This document shows, in pieces, positions 1 to 8,131 of a stretch of DNA of 64,000 nt. The notes under the pieces are model-generated. The model made no database searches, was not told where the DNA came from, and worked only from the letters and a program-made list of their open reading frames with translations. The stretch is taken from NCBI RefSeq assembly GCF_029581195.1, contig NZ_CP120737.1, positions 5,557,001 through 5,621,000 on the forward strand, in the 5' to 3' direction. A program made the position numbers and the translations under genes. This DNA is from Solwaraspora sp. WMMD791 (GTDB lineage Bacteria > Actinomycetota > Actinomycetes > Mycobacteriales > Micromonosporaceae). Position 1 is the stretch's first letter; every line of letters begins with the position of its first letter.

Positions 1-251
1 CGCATGCCCCGCAGCAGCCAGACGCCGCTGACACCGGTGCCGGTGCCGATCTCGACGACCGCGCGGGCGTTGCCGGCGGCGGCGAGCAGCCGCAGGGTGG
101 CGCCGGTGTCCGCGCTCACCGCCCGCAGCCCGACCTCCTCGGCCAGGCTGCGGGCGGTACGCAGCACCAGGTCCTCGGCGGCGTATCCGGCGACGAACTG
201 GAGGGCCTGGGGCGCGGTCGTCCAGGCGGGGGGACGGGTGACCGGGGTGAT
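1..251 (-). CDS. O-methyltransferase, Rv1220c-like (partial, runs off the left edge)
   Basis: The first about 83 residues of a class I SAM-dependent O-methyltransferase lie here. I read VSADTGATLRLLAAAG followed by the SAM-binding motif VVEIGTGTGVSGVWLLRGM, which matches the Rv1220c family normally encoded beside sigE/htrA/tatB in actinobacteria. The likely methyl-acceptor is unknown. The start is odd: a GGAGG ribosome site on the minus strand is followed six bases later by ATC (249-251), exactly where ATG would be expected, and I see no in-frame ATG, GTG or TTG close upstream. The next in-frame GTG lies about 30 residues in and would remove part of the conserved N-terminus. Either ATC serves as an unusual start, the start codon is mutated, or there is a sequence error. 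Confidence 0.75.
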   Translation of the reverse strand, partial: MTPVTRPPAWTTAPQALQFVAGYAAEDLVLRTARSLAEEVGLRAVSADTGATLRLLAAAGNARAVVEIGTGTGVSGVWLLRGM

Positions 252-447
252 GGCGCACCTCCAGCGGGGGGTCGGGTGGCGGTTGCCGCTACGAGCGTAG
301 AGCGCCGCCGCAGGTCCGACCCGCCCGACCCGGAAACCCTTCGGCGACCGCTGAATGTTCCTCGATTATCCGTGCAATCCTGGACGGTGAGCGATGTCGC
401 CGTACGGACGGGTGCCGTCGCCCTGGGGGATGGACTGGGAGGCAATC

Positions 448-1773
448 GTGACCGACGGCGGTAACTGGCGCCGGGCCGACGGGAACACGGTGCCGGGGCA
501 CCAGCCGCCGGTCGGCGGCTGGCCGCAACCGCGACCACAGCCGCCGTCCGGGTCGACTGCGTCGCCGTGGTGGTCGGACGCGCTGCGGGATCCGTGGCGT
601 GACCCGTACGCCCCGTCGGCGGTGGTGGTCGAGGTGCCGCCGGTCGGCGCGGGTGCGGCCGGTGGCCCGGAGGTGGTGTCCAACCCGGACGCGACGGCCC
701 GGCGCGGGCTCACCCCGCTGGTGCTCGTGTCGGTGATCACGGCCCTGCTCGCCGGCAGCCTCGGCGGGGCGCTCGGGTTCGCCTTCGCGGTGCGCGGTGG
801 GGCCGCGACCGGCGGTACGGCGCTCGGAGCCGGCCCGGGGAATCCACCCGGCCTGGCGCAACGTCCGGCCGACTCGTTCGCCGGTGTCGCGCAGCGGGTG
901 CTGCCGAGCGTGGTCACCGTCCAGGTGAGCAGCGCTGCCGGGCAGAGCGTGGGTTCGGGGTTCGTGGCGACCGCGGACGGCTACGTGATCACCAACGACC
1001 ACGTCGTCGGCGTCGGCGCGCGCGAGGCGATGGTGCTGTTCAGCGACGGGTCGACGGCGGGCGCGTCGATCGTCGGGCAGGATCCGGAGTCCGACGTGGC
1101 GGTGATCAAGGTCGACCGGACCGGGTTGACCCCGGTCGAGTTCGGCGACTCCGACGCGATCGCCGTCGGCGATCCGGTGTTGGCTTTCGGCTCACCGCTG
1201 GCGCTGACGAACACGGTCACCTCGGGTATCGTCAGCGCGATCGACCGGACGATCCGGGCGGGTGAGCCCGGCGGGCAGCAGCGCTACTACGCGGCCATCC
1301 AGACCGACGCGGCGGTGAACCAGGGCAATTCCGGCGGGCCGCTGGTGGACGGGGCAGGCCGGGTGATCGGCGTCAACTCGGTCATCAAGTCGTTGGCCGC
1401 CGACGAGGAGACCGCCGGCAACATCGGTCTCGCCTTCGCCATCCCGATCAACCACGCACAGCGGATCACCCTGGACATCATCAACACCGGAAAAGCGCGG
1501 CGGACCGTGTTCGGCGCCAACGTCACCGACGCGGCCGGCACGCCGGGGGCCGGCGTACGGCTCAGTGACGTCGTCGACGGCGGCCCGGCGGCCGCAGCCG
1601 GCCTGCAGGCCGGCGACGTGGTGCTGCGCATCGACGGCCGCCCGCTGGACCAGGCGACCGATCTGATCGCCCTGGTGCGCAAGTATCCGCCGGGCGCGGT
1701 GGTCGCGGTCGACTACCGACGCGGTACGGAGAACCGGTCCGCATCGGTGACCCTGGCCGCCGACGCCAAGTAA
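448..1773 (+). CDS. htrA: HtrA/DegP-family trypsin-like serine protease with PDZ domain
   Basis: This is a membrane-anchored periplasmic/extracellular quality-control protease of 441 residues. A proline- and tryptophan-rich cytoplasmic N-terminus precedes one membrane segment (about 89-115). The protease domain shows the triad His in NDHVV (about 185), Asp in ESDVAVIKV (about 216) and Ser in QGNSGGPL (about 295). A PDZ domain (about 354-437, with GLQAGDVVLRIDG) ends the protein. I chose the GTG at 448 because GGGAGG lies five bases upstream; an in-frame ATG at 394 would add 18 residues. Neighbours (O-methyltransferase, tatB) match the mycobacterial Rv1220c-Rv1224 block, but the sigE and anti-sigma genes usual in this position are missing. 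Confidence 0.93.
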   Translation: MTDGGNWRRADGNTVPGHQPPVGGWPQPRPQPPSGSTASPWWSDALRDPWRDPYAPSAVVVEVPPVGAGAAGGPEVVSNPDATARRGLTPLVLVSVITALLAGSLGGALGFAFAVRGGAATGGTALGAGPGNPPGLAQRPADSFAGVAQRVLPSVVTVQVSSAAGQSVGSGFVATADGYVITNDHVVGVGAREAMVLFSDGSTAGASIVGQDPESDVAVIKVDRTGLTPVEFGDSDAIAVGDPVLAFGSPLALTNTVTSGIVSAIDRTIRAGEPGGQQRYYAAIQTDAAVNQGNSGGPLVDGAGRVIGVNSVIKSLAADEETAGNIGLAFAIPINHAQRITLDIINTGKARRTVFGANVTDAAGTPGAGVRLSDVVDGGPAAAAGLQAGDVVLRIDGRPLDQATDLIALVRKYPPGAVVAVDYRRGTENRSASVTLAADAK

Positions 1774-1848
1774 CAACCGGTCGGCCCTCCCGGACCGGCC
1801 CGCGACGTGCGTACTCTTGCCTTCGACGGCGGCGAGGGAGGCGACATC

Positions 1849-2301
1849 GTGTTCGACAACCTGAACTGGTGGGAGATCGGGCTGATCCTGATGCTCGCTC
1901 TGTTGATCTTCGGTGACCGGTTGCCGCAGGTGATCTCCGACGGTCTGCGGATGGTGCGCAATCTGCGCAACATGGCCCGCAATGCCACCTCGGACCTCAG
2001 CCGCGAGCTGGGCACCGACATCCAGCTGGAGGATCTGCACCCCAAGGCGTTCATCCGCAAGCACCTGCTCAGCGAGGAGGACGAGGCGGCACTGCGTAAG
2101 CCGTTGCAGGGCGTCTACGACGACCTGCGGTCCGACATCGGCGGGGTGCGTGACGAGCTGCGCGACGTCGCGGCGGCGGCCGACCTGAAGTCGACGACGG
2201 CACCGGCACCGGCCCGTGACGCGGTCGTCCCGTCCGCGCCGGCAGCTGCCGCGCCGACACCCGCCGCGCCCGTCAAGCCGGTCGACGTCGACGCCACCTG
2301 A
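1849..2301 (+). CDS. tatB: Sec-independent protein translocase subunit TatB
   Basis: This 150-residue protein is the TatB component of the twin-arginine translocase. It begins VFDNLNWWEIGLILMLALLI, a short hydrophobic helix ending in FGDRLPQ, the family's hinge. An amphipathic helix (GLRMVRNLRNMARNATSDL) and a long charged, then alanine/proline-rich, tail follow. GTG 1849 is preferred because GAGGGAGG lies upstream; an earlier in-frame GTG at 1807 would spoil the N-out membrane helix. It follows htrA by 75 bases, as in mycobacteria (Rv1223-Rv1224), so both may be co-transcribed, although TACTCT about 37 bases upstream could be a separate -10 box. Confidence 0.92.
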   Translation: MFDNLNWWEIGLILMLALLIFGDRLPQVISDGLRMVRNLRNMARNATSDLSRELGTDIQLEDLHPKAFIRKHLLSEEDEAALRKPLQGVYDDLRSDIGGVRDELRDVAAAADLKSTTAPAPARDAVVPSAPAAAAPTPAAPVKPVDVDAT

Positions 2302-2322
2302 GTTCAGGTGGTGGCCGGCGGT

Positions 2323-3471
2323 TCAGCGGCCGGCCGGGCGTAGCCCCAGCGGCTTGCCGAGCAACGACTCGCGCCGGACCGCCAACCGGTCGGCGACGCC
2401 GACGAGGGCCTTGGCGGCGGCGGCCGTCGGGTCGGCCAGCACGATCGGAGTGCCCGCGTCGCCGGTCTCCCGGACCCGGGTGTCCAGCGGAATCTGCCCC
2501 AGCAGCGGCACCGCCGCGCCGACCGTACGGGTCAACGACTCGGCGACGGTGGCACCGCCGCCGCTGCCGAAGATCTCCATCCGCTCACCGGTGGGCAGCT
2601 CGAGCCAGGACATGTTCTCCACCACGCCGACCAGCCGCTGATGGGTCTGCAACGCGATGGCGCCGGCGCGCTCGGCGACCTCGGCGGCCGCCGCCTGCGG
2701 TGTGGTGACCACCAGGATCTCGGCGTTGGGCAGCAGCTGGGCCAGGGAGATCGCCACGTCGCCGGTGCCCGGCGGCAGGTCCAGCAGCAGTACGTCCAGC
2801 TCGCCCCAGTAGACGTCGGCGAGGAACTGTTGCAACGCCCGGTGCAGCATCGGCCCGCGCCAGACCACGGCGGCGTTGCCGGCGGTGAACATGCCGATCG
2901 AGATGACCTTCACACCGTGCGCCTGGGGCGGCATGATCATTTCCTCGACCCGGGTCGGCTTGCCCTGGGCGCCGAGCATCCGGGGCACCGAATGTCCGTA
3001 GATGTCGGCGTCGATCACCCCGACCGACAATCCCCGGGCCGCCAGGGCGGCGGCCAGGTTCACCGTCACGCTGGACTTGCCCACCCCGCCCTTGCCGCTG
3101 GCCACCGCGTACACCCTGGTACGGGAGCCGGGCTGGGCGAACGGGATCACCGGTTCGGCGCCGGCGCTACCGCCGCGCAACTGCTCCTGCAGCGCTTTGC
3201 GCTGCTCCGGGCTCATCACCCCGAACTCGATCTCGACGCCGCTGACCCCGGAGACCCGGGTCACCGCCTCGGTGATGTCGCCGCGCAGCTTGTCCTTGAG
3301 TGGGCAGCCGGCGACGGTCAGCAGCAGCTCCACGCGTACCAGGCCGTCGGCGCCGACCACGACGGAGCGCACCATGCCCAGCTCGGTGATCGGCCGGCGG
3401 ATCTCCGGATCGTTGACCGTGGCCAGGGCGGCGTTGACGGCATCGGTGACGGTGCTGGTCGGTGCGGACAT
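2323..3471 (-). CDS. mrp: Mrp/ApbC-family iron-sulfur cluster carrier ATPase
   Basis: This P-loop NTPase is expected to carry Fe-S clusters to apo-proteins. An N-terminal MIP18/DUF59 domain (about 10-90, with NDPEIRRPITELGMV) precedes the ParA-like domain with the deviant Walker A motif SGKGGVGKSSVTVNLA (about 125-140) and Walker B-like DVLLLDLPPGTGD. The pair of cysteines typical of some Mrp proteins near the C-terminus is not obvious, so cluster binding by this copy is not certain. Start: ATG 3471 gives MSAPTSTV; an in-frame ATG at 3480 adds three residues. It converges on tatB and is orthologous in position to Rv1229c. Confidence 0.92.
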   Translation of the reverse strand: MSAPTSTVTDAVNAALATVNDPEIRRPITELGMVRSVVVGADGLVRVELLLTVAGCPLKDKLRGDITEAVTRVSGVSGVEIEFGVMSPEQRKALQEQLRGGSAGAEPVIPFAQPGSRTRVYAVASGKGGVGKSSVTVNLAAALAARGLSVGVIDADIYGHSVPRMLGAQGKPTRVEEMIMPPQAHGVKVISIGMFTAGNAAVVWRGPMLHRALQQFLADVYWGELDVLLLDLPPGTGDVAISLAQLLPNAEILVVTTPQAAAAEVAERAGAIALQTHQRLVGVVENMSWLELPTGERMEIFGSGGGATVAESLTRTVGAAVPLLGQIPLDTRVRETGDAGTPIVLADPTAAAAKALVGVADRLAVRRESLLGKPLGLRPAGR

Positions 3472-3499
3472 GACCGCCATGCTACGTCGCGGTGACCGG

Positions 3500-4045
3500 T
3501 CAGCGCCGGTCGCCGTCGACCTGCTGCGGTCCTTCCAGCGGCCGGCGTTCCAGGCGGTGCCGGCGGTGTGCCTGTTCGTCGAGTTCCTCCGCGAGCCGGC
3601 TCAGCTCCGAGCGGAGAAAGTCGCGGGTCGCCACCTCGCCGACCGCCACCCGCAGCGAGGCGATCTCCCGGGCCAGGTACTCGGTGTCGGCCTTCTGCAT
3701 CGCCGCCCGCCGCCGGTCCTCCTCCAACGAGACCCGGTCCCGGTCGGCCTGCCGGTTCTGCGCCAGCAGGATCAGCGGGGCCGCGTACGAGGCCTGGACC
3801 GACAACATCAGGGTCAGGAACGTGAAGGTGTACGGGTCGAAGCGCAGCTGCGCCGGGGCCAGGGTGTTCCAGGCGATCCAGCCGACGACGAAGACCGTCA
3901 TGTAGACCAGGAAGCGGGCGGTGCCCATGAACCGGGCGATCGCCTCCGCCCACTGCCCGAACGCCTCCGGGTCGTAGCGGGGCAGCGACAACCGGCCCGG
4001 ATCGCGAGGCTGGTCCAGACGTACGGTCCGGCGGTGCTCAGCCAT
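3500..4045 (-). CDS. DUF1003 membrane protein
   Basis: The 181-residue protein carries a DUF1003 domain: two closely spaced membrane helices (GTARFLVYMTVFVVGWIAW, about 41-60, then FTFLTLMLSVQASYAAPLIL, about 74-93) joined by a short loop with FDPYTFTFL. Downstream is a charged helical tail (QNRQADRDRVSLEEDRRR onward) likely to form a cytoplasmic coiled coil. The molecular function of DUF1003 proteins is not established. Its ATG overlaps the 3' end of the MgtE-N/CBS gene by 8 bases, so the two are translationally coupled, and mrp follows 28 bases downstream. The same order occurs in mycobacteria (Rv1229c-Rv1232c), suggesting a role connected to the CBS protein. Confidence 0.85.
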   Translation of the reverse strand: MAEHRRTVRLDQPRDPGRLSLPRYDPEAFGQWAEAIARFMGTARFLVYMTVFVVGWIAWNTLAPAQLRFDPYTFTFLTLMLSVQASYAAPLILLAQNRQADRDRVSLEEDRRRAAMQKADTEYLAREIASLRVAVGEVATRDFLRSELSRLAEELDEQAHRRHRLERRPLEGPQQVDGDRR

Positions 4046-5297
4046 GTGCGCTCCCGTCGTCGAGCGGGGTGTCCCGGTCCCGCCAGTCCGCCGGCAGCGA
4101 ATGGTCCAGTACGTCGTCCACGGTCACCGCGCCGACCAGCCGGTTCGTCGCGTCGACCACCGGCATCGCCACCAGGTCGTAGGTCGCCATCCGCCGGGTG
4201 ATCTCCAGCAGCGGCGTCTCCGGCTGCAGCGGGTCGATGCCGTTGTCGACGACTCCCCCGAGCAGTTCCGCCGGCGGCTCCCGGAGCAGCCGCTGGAAAT
4301 GGACCACGCCCAGGTACTTGCCGGTCGGGGTGGCCATCGGCGCCCGGGCGACGAAGACCTGGGCGGCGATCGCCGGCGGCAGCTGCGGCTCGCGGATGCG
4401 GGCCAGCGCCTCGGCGACGGTGGCATCCGGGGTGAGAATGACCGGTTCGGAGGTCATCATGCTGCCGGCGGTTCCCGCCTGGTACTGCAGCAGCTGACGT
4501 ACCGAGTCGGCCTCGTCGGGCTCCATCAGGTCCAGCAGCACGTCCTGCTCCGGCGGCGGCAGCTCGGCCAGCAGGTCGGCCGCGTCGTCCGGATCCATCT
4601 CCTCCAGCACGTCGGCGGCGCGTTCCCGGTCCAGCGCGGTCAGGATCGCCACCTGGTCGTGCTCGGGCAGCTCCTCCAGTACGTCGGCGAGGCGTTCGTC
4701 GTCGAGCGCGGCGGCGATCTCGTGCCGGCGGCTGTCCGGGAGATCCTGCAGGGCGTTGGCCAGGTCGGCGGCGCGCATCTGGTCGAGTACGGAGAGCAAC
4801 CCGGCGGTTCCCTGGGTGTCCGGCAGCCCGATCAGCCCGCGCACCCGGTGCCAGTCCAGCTGGTGCAGATGACCACGGCGGGTCAACCGACCGGTGATCT
4901 CACGGACCGCGACCCGGGTCAGGGACCATTCGCCGATGCGGTTGGCCTCCATCGCCACGTCGACGACGGTGCCGGGGCGCTCGTCGGCGTCGAAGGCGAC
5001 CCGGCGGTCCAGCAGGTCCTCCAGCACCAGCAGCTCGTTCGGCCGTTTCTCGAATCGCCGCAGGTTGAGGGTGCCGGTGCCGAGCAGCACCGACTCCGGG
5101 TCGATCGCGGTCACCCGGCCCATCGGAAGGAAGATCCGCCGGCGCATCGGCATCTCGGCCACCAACCCGACCACCTGAGGGGGCCGGTTGGTGGTGCGTA
5201 GCCGTACCACCGCGTCCCGGATCCGCCCGACCTGGTCGCCGTTGGGGTCGAAGACGGCGAGCCCGGCGAGCCGGGCGATGTACACCCTGGTCGCCAT
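4038..5297 (-). CDS. PRC-barrel / MgtE N-terminal / CBS-pair protein
   Basis: This cytoplasmic 419-residue protein contains the regulatory parts of the magnesium channel MgtE but lacks its membrane domain. A PRC-barrel-like segment (VFDPNGDQVGRIRDAVVRL, about 10-35) and a second one (about 95-140) are followed by MgtE-N helical repeats, recognisable from ALQDLPDSRRHEIAAALDD and repeated L-EELP/MDPDDAADLLAELP blocks (about 160-270). A CBS pair (about 285-415) ends the protein and often binds adenine nucleotides. It may act as a Mg or nucleotide sensor for the overlapping DUF1003 membrane protein; that is inference. ATG 5297 (MATRVYIARLAG) is chosen; GTG 5309 is possible. Orthologous in type and position to Rv1232c. 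Confidence 0.86.
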   Translation of the reverse strand: MATRVYIARLAGLAVFDPNGDQVGRIRDAVVRLRTTNRPPQVVGLVAEMPMRRRIFLPMGRVTAIDPESVLLGTGTLNLRRFEKRPNELLVLEDLLDRRVAFDADERPGTVVDVAMEANRIGEWSLTRVAVREITGRLTRRGHLHQLDWHRVRGLIGLPDTQGTAGLLSVLDQMRAADLANALQDLPDSRRHEIAAALDDERLADVLEELPEHDQVAILTALDRERAADVLEEMDPDDAADLLAELPPPEQDVLLDLMEPDEADSVRQLLQYQAGTAGSMMTSEPVILTPDATVAEALARIREPQLPPAIAAQVFVARAPMATPTGKYLGVVHFQRLLREPPAELLGGVVDNGIDPLQPETPLLEITRRMATYDLVAMPVVDATNRLVGAVTVDDVLDHSLPADWRDRDTPLDDGSAHG

Positions 5298-5322
5298 AGT
5301 CACGGGCACAGCCTACGGGCCG

Positions 5323-5328
5323 TAGTGT
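5323..5328 (+). promoter_or_regulatory. -10 box (TAGTGT) for a probably leaderless phzF-like mRNA
   Basis: TAGTGT lies seven bases upstream of the ATG at 5336, with no ribosome site between. This is the geometry of leaderless transcripts, which are common in actinobacteria. Only 38 bases separate this gene from the divergent CBS gene. Confidence 0.45.
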
Positions 5329-5335
5329 TTCTTTC

Positions 5336-6220
5336 ATGTCCAGCCTCGGCTACGAGATCGTCGACGTCTTCACCGACCGGCCGTTCGCCGGCAATCCACT
5401 CGCCGTCGTCTTCGACGCCCAACAGCTCGCCAGCGACCAGATGCAGGCGATCGCACGGGAGTTCAACCTGTCCGAGACCGTCTTCGTGCTGCCGGCCCGG
5501 GCCGCCGAGGCGAACTACCGGGTGAGGATCTTCACACCCGAGCGGGAGCTGCCGTTCGCCGGCCACCCGAGCGTCGGGGCGGCGGCGACCGCAGGCCGGC
5601 GGGGGCTGGTGACGGCGGGCACCGTCGTGCAGGAGTGCGGTGCCGGGCTGCTGCCGATCGAACTCTCCGAAGACGGTTACGCGGCACTGCGTGGCGGTGA
5701 GCCGACCGTGGGGGCACTGCAGGATCCGGGACCGCTGCTGGCCGCCGTCGGACTCGGCCCGGCGGACCACACCGGTCCGGCGCCGCGTCGGGCCGGCTGC
5801 GGGCTGGAGTTCGACTACCTGTGCGTACGGCCGGAAGCCGTCGCCCGCGCGGTGCTCGACTCAGGCGCGGCGCAGGCCGGCGGGGTCGGGATGATCAGCG
5901 TCTTCTCCTGGAGCCCGGCGACCGGTACGGACCGTCCGGTGGTGCACAGCCGGGTGTTCTGCCCCGGCGCCGGCGTCGTGGAGGATCCGGCCACCGGCTC
6001 GGCCGCCCTTGGCCTCGGCGTGTGGGCGGTGGCGAGCGCCCTGCTGCCGGCGAACGGGCAGTCGCGGTACGTCGTCCGGCAGGGCGCGGAGATCCATCGA
6101 CCATCTACCATGGACTGTACGGTGACCGCGCTGGGTGGGCGGGCCCGGGGCGCGACGGTCGCCGGCCACGTCGTGCCGGTCGCGGCCGGCCAGATCGCCG
6201 TCCCGCCGTTCGTCGGCTGA
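5336..6220 (+). CDS. PhzF-family isomerase/epimerase-like protein
   Basis: A 294-residue member of the PhzF superfamily, relatives of the phenazine isomerase PhzF and diaminopimelate epimerase. The N-terminus YEIVDVFTDRPFAGNPLAVV and the conserved REFNLSETVFVL, whose Glu corresponds to the catalytic residue of PhzF, are clear. FAGHPSVGAAA and the C-terminal EDPATGSAALGLGVW complete the two-lobed diaminopimelate-epimerase fold. There are no other phenazine genes here, so the substrate is unknown; such stand-alone copies are common. The mRNA appears leaderless. Confidence 0.85.
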   Translation: MSSLGYEIVDVFTDRPFAGNPLAVVFDAQQLASDQMQAIAREFNLSETVFVLPARAAEANYRVRIFTPERELPFAGHPSVGAAATAGRRGLVTAGTVVQECGAGLLPIELSEDGYAALRGGEPTVGALQDPGPLLAAVGLGPADHTGPAPRRAGCGLEFDYLCVRPEAVARAVLDSGAAQAGGVGMISVFSWSPATGTDRPVVHSRVFCPGAGVVEDPATGSAALGLGVWAVASALLPANGQSRYVVRQGAEIHRPSTMDCTVTALGGRARGATVAGHVVPVAAGQIAVPPFVG

Positions 6221-6250
6221 GCCACCCGGCCGAACTCCCACCTGGTCCGG

Positions 6251-6814
6251 TCAGCGGCGCCGGACCCGGTGCAGCCGGAACGGGCGCCGGGTGCGCCGGA
6301 CGGCCGGGTTGGGCCGGGGCGGCGCGGCCAGGGCGTCGTCGGGCAGCGTCGGCCCGGCCGCGACCGGGCCGTCGGCCGGCGTGAGCCGGTACAGCCGGCA
6401 CCGCGTCGCCCAGCGGCTCACCAGGTCGGCAGGGTTCTCGGCGGCGTTGAGTCGCTTCGCGGCCACCTGCGGGGCGACCGCGTCCCAGTCGGCGCTGCCC
6501 GGCTCGACCAGCGCCACCTCCGCCGGCCAGGTCACGATCCGCCCGCCGTGGTCGCCGCGGAGCGTGACCGACGCTGGTTCGCCGGTCACCAGATCGGCAC
6601 CGGACTGCTCGCCGGGGCCGGTGACCAGGTACAGCGCACCGTCGACCGGATGGCACCACATCACCTGGGCCGGTCCGCCGCCCACCGCGATCCAGGCGAC
6701 CGCCGCCTTACGGACCGCCTCGGCGACCAGCGGGGCGGACCCGGTCAGGTCGGCCGGAGCGGGGTCGGACCGGGCGGGGTCGGACACGGGCGACGCGGCT
6801 TCGTCCTTGGGCAC
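6251..6814 (-). CDS. Conserved actinobacterial protein of unknown function, possible FMN-binding split-barrel relative
   Basis: About 187 residues. I do not assign a function. Visible features are a short acidic N-terminus, an alanine-rich helix (LVAEAVRKAAVAWIAVGGG), then strands around QVMWCHPVDGALYLVTGPGE, ASVTLRGDHGGRIVTWPAEV and PGSADWDAVAPQVAAKRLN. The alternation resembles pyridoxamine-phosphate-oxidase-like split barrels, but no diagnostic FMN motif is present. GTG 6814 (VPKDEAASPV) is the best start I can see. It converges with the PhzF-like gene, whose stop is 30 bases away, and diverges from the EamA transporter 63 bases away. Confidence 0.65.
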   Translation of the reverse strand: MPKDEAASPVSDPARSDPAPADLTGSAPLVAEAVRKAAVAWIAVGGGPAQVMWCHPVDGALYLVTGPGEQSGADLVTGEPASVTLRGDHGGRIVTWPAEVALVEPGSADWDAVAPQVAAKRLNAAENPADLVSRWATRCRLYRLTPADGPVAAGPTLPDDALAAPPRPNPAVRRTRRPFRLHRVRRR

Positions 6815-6877
6815 CCTGCCATCGTGCCGTAAACCCGCCGACCTGTCCGCTGCCGCGATCTGTGAGGATCGTGTCCC

Positions 6878-7852
6878 GTGTCCTCCGGTGCCCGTAACCC
6901 CGCTCCGGCCGGCCGGGGTGAACTGCTCGCCACCGGTGCCACGGCCATCGCCGTACTGGCCGTGTCGACGTCGGCGCCGCTGATCGCGTTCGCCGCCGCG
7001 CCGGCGCTGGCGGTCGCCTTCTGGCGCAACCTGCTGGCCACCGGCGCGGTGGCCCCCTTCGTGCTGGCCCGCCGCCGCCCGGAGCTGCGGGCGCTGGCCG
7101 CGCCGATCGGCCGCCGTCAGCTCGGCTGGTGTGTCCTGGCCGGGGTCGCGCTCGCCGCGCACTTCGGCACCTGGATGCCGAGCGCCCAGCTGACCTCGGT
7201 GGCGACCGCCACCGCGCTGGTCGCCACCCAGCCGGTCTGGCAGGGCCTCATCGCGCTCGGGCAGGGTCGCCGACTGCCGCTGCTGACCTGGGTCGGGATC
7301 GCGGTGGCGGTGCTCGGCGCGACGCTCGCCACCGGAGCCGACATCGGCTTCGACGCCCGTGCCGTCGCCGGAGACCTGCTGGCACTCGCCGGTGCGATCT
7401 TCGCCGCGGTCTACACCGCGCTGGGCGAGCACGCCCGGCGGACGGTCAGCACCACCACGTACACGACGATCTGCTACGGCGTCTGCGCGGTGGTCCTACT
7501 GGTGGTCTGCCTCGCCGCCGGCGTACCGCTGACCGGTTTTCCCGGCTCCACCTGGCTCGCCGTGCTCGGCCTGGTGGTCGGGGCACAGCTGCTCGGCCAC
7601 TCGATGTTCAGCTACGCCCTGCACAAGATCCCGGCGACCACGGTCAGCGTGCTGATCCTGCTGGAGGTGCCGGGCGCCGCGTTGATCGCCTGGGCCTGGC
7701 TGGGGCAGGTGCCCCGGGCGGCCGCGTTGCCCGGTCTGGGGCTGCTGCTGGTCGGTGTCGCCGTGGTCGTGCTCGGCGGCACCCGGGTCCGTACGCCTCC
7801 ACCGCTGCCACCGGAGGCGGGGCCGCCGGAACACCCGCCGCCGCCGGCCTGA
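6878..7852 (+). CDS. EamA/DMT-family membrane transporter
   Basis: A 324-residue integral membrane protein of the drug/metabolite transporter superfamily (RhaT/YdcZ type). I count about ten hydrophobic segments in two homologous EamA repeats (about 15-145 and 160-300), with the family's signatures FWRNLLATGAVAPFVLARRR in the first repeat and a short positively charged loop between repeats. The C-terminus is a proline-rich cytoplasmic tail. Substrate unknown; relatives export amino acids or metabolites. GTG 6878 starts at VSSGARNPAP. The gene ends just before a decayed MOSC gene. Confidence 0.88.
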   Translation: MSSGARNPAPAGRGELLATGATAIAVLAVSTSAPLIAFAAAPALAVAFWRNLLATGAVAPFVLARRRPELRALAAPIGRRQLGWCVLAGVALAAHFGTWMPSAQLTSVATATALVATQPVWQGLIALGQGRRLPLLTWVGIAVAVLGATLATGADIGFDARAVAGDLLALAGAIFAAVYTALGEHARRTVSTTTYTTICYGVCAVVLLVVCLAAGVPLTGFPGSTWLAVLGLVVGAQLLGHSMFSYALHKIPATTVSVLILLEVPGAALIAWAWLGQVPRAAALPGLGLLLVGVAVVVLGGTRVRTPPPLPPEAGPPEHPPPPA

Positions 7853-7869
7853 GCCGGACAGCATGGGTG

Positions 7870-8122
7870 AGGTCGACCGACGGCGGTGACGACCAGGCGG
7901 TCCACGCGTACGCCGGGAGGACCTCGACCACTGGCAGAGCGCACTCGGCCGGCCGTTGCCGGCCGGTGTCCTCGGCGAAAACCTCACCCTGGCCGGGATC
8001 GGCGTCGACGGTGCCCGGACCGGGCAGGAGTGGCCTGATCGGCGACCAGCTGCGGCTGCAGGTCAGCCCGCCCCCGTACACCGTGCGGCTCAGCCCGCCC
8101 CCGTACACCGTGCGGCGCGCAT
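7870..8122 (+). pseudogene. Remnant of a MOSC-domain protein gene, frameshifted and truncated
   Basis: Three successive reading frames together spell the middle of a MOSC-domain (YiiM-like) protein: TDGGDDQAVHAYA in one frame, REDLDHWQSALGRPLPAGVL, GENLTLAGIGVDGARTGQEW in the next, and LIGDQLRLQVSPPPYTVR in the third. Both shifts look like small indels. The roughly 50 N-terminal residues and the C-terminal domain are missing. The 3' end has been duplicated in tandem. MOSC proteins bind molybdenum cofactor or move sulfur, and GENLT is one of their best conserved motifs. No open reading frame spans the region, so I call it a pseudogene. Confidence 0.7.
8063..8116 (+). repeat. Perfect 27-bp tandem duplication
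   Basis: Two identical 27-base copies (8063-8089 and 8090-8116) lie head to tail at the 3' end of the MOSC remnant and encode SPPPYTVRL twice in its last frame. No third copy is present. Confidence 0.85.
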
Positions 8123-8131
8123 CGGCGCGGG

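Noticed and set aside
2641-5201. Long plus-strand frames opposite mrp, DUF1003 and CBS genes
   Set aside because: Mirror-image frames of conserved genes; composition is typical of GC shadows.
5336-6220. PhzF-like gene as part of a phenazine biosynthetic cluster
   Set aside because: No other phenazine or secondary-metabolite gene is nearby; lone PhzF-family proteins are widespread.
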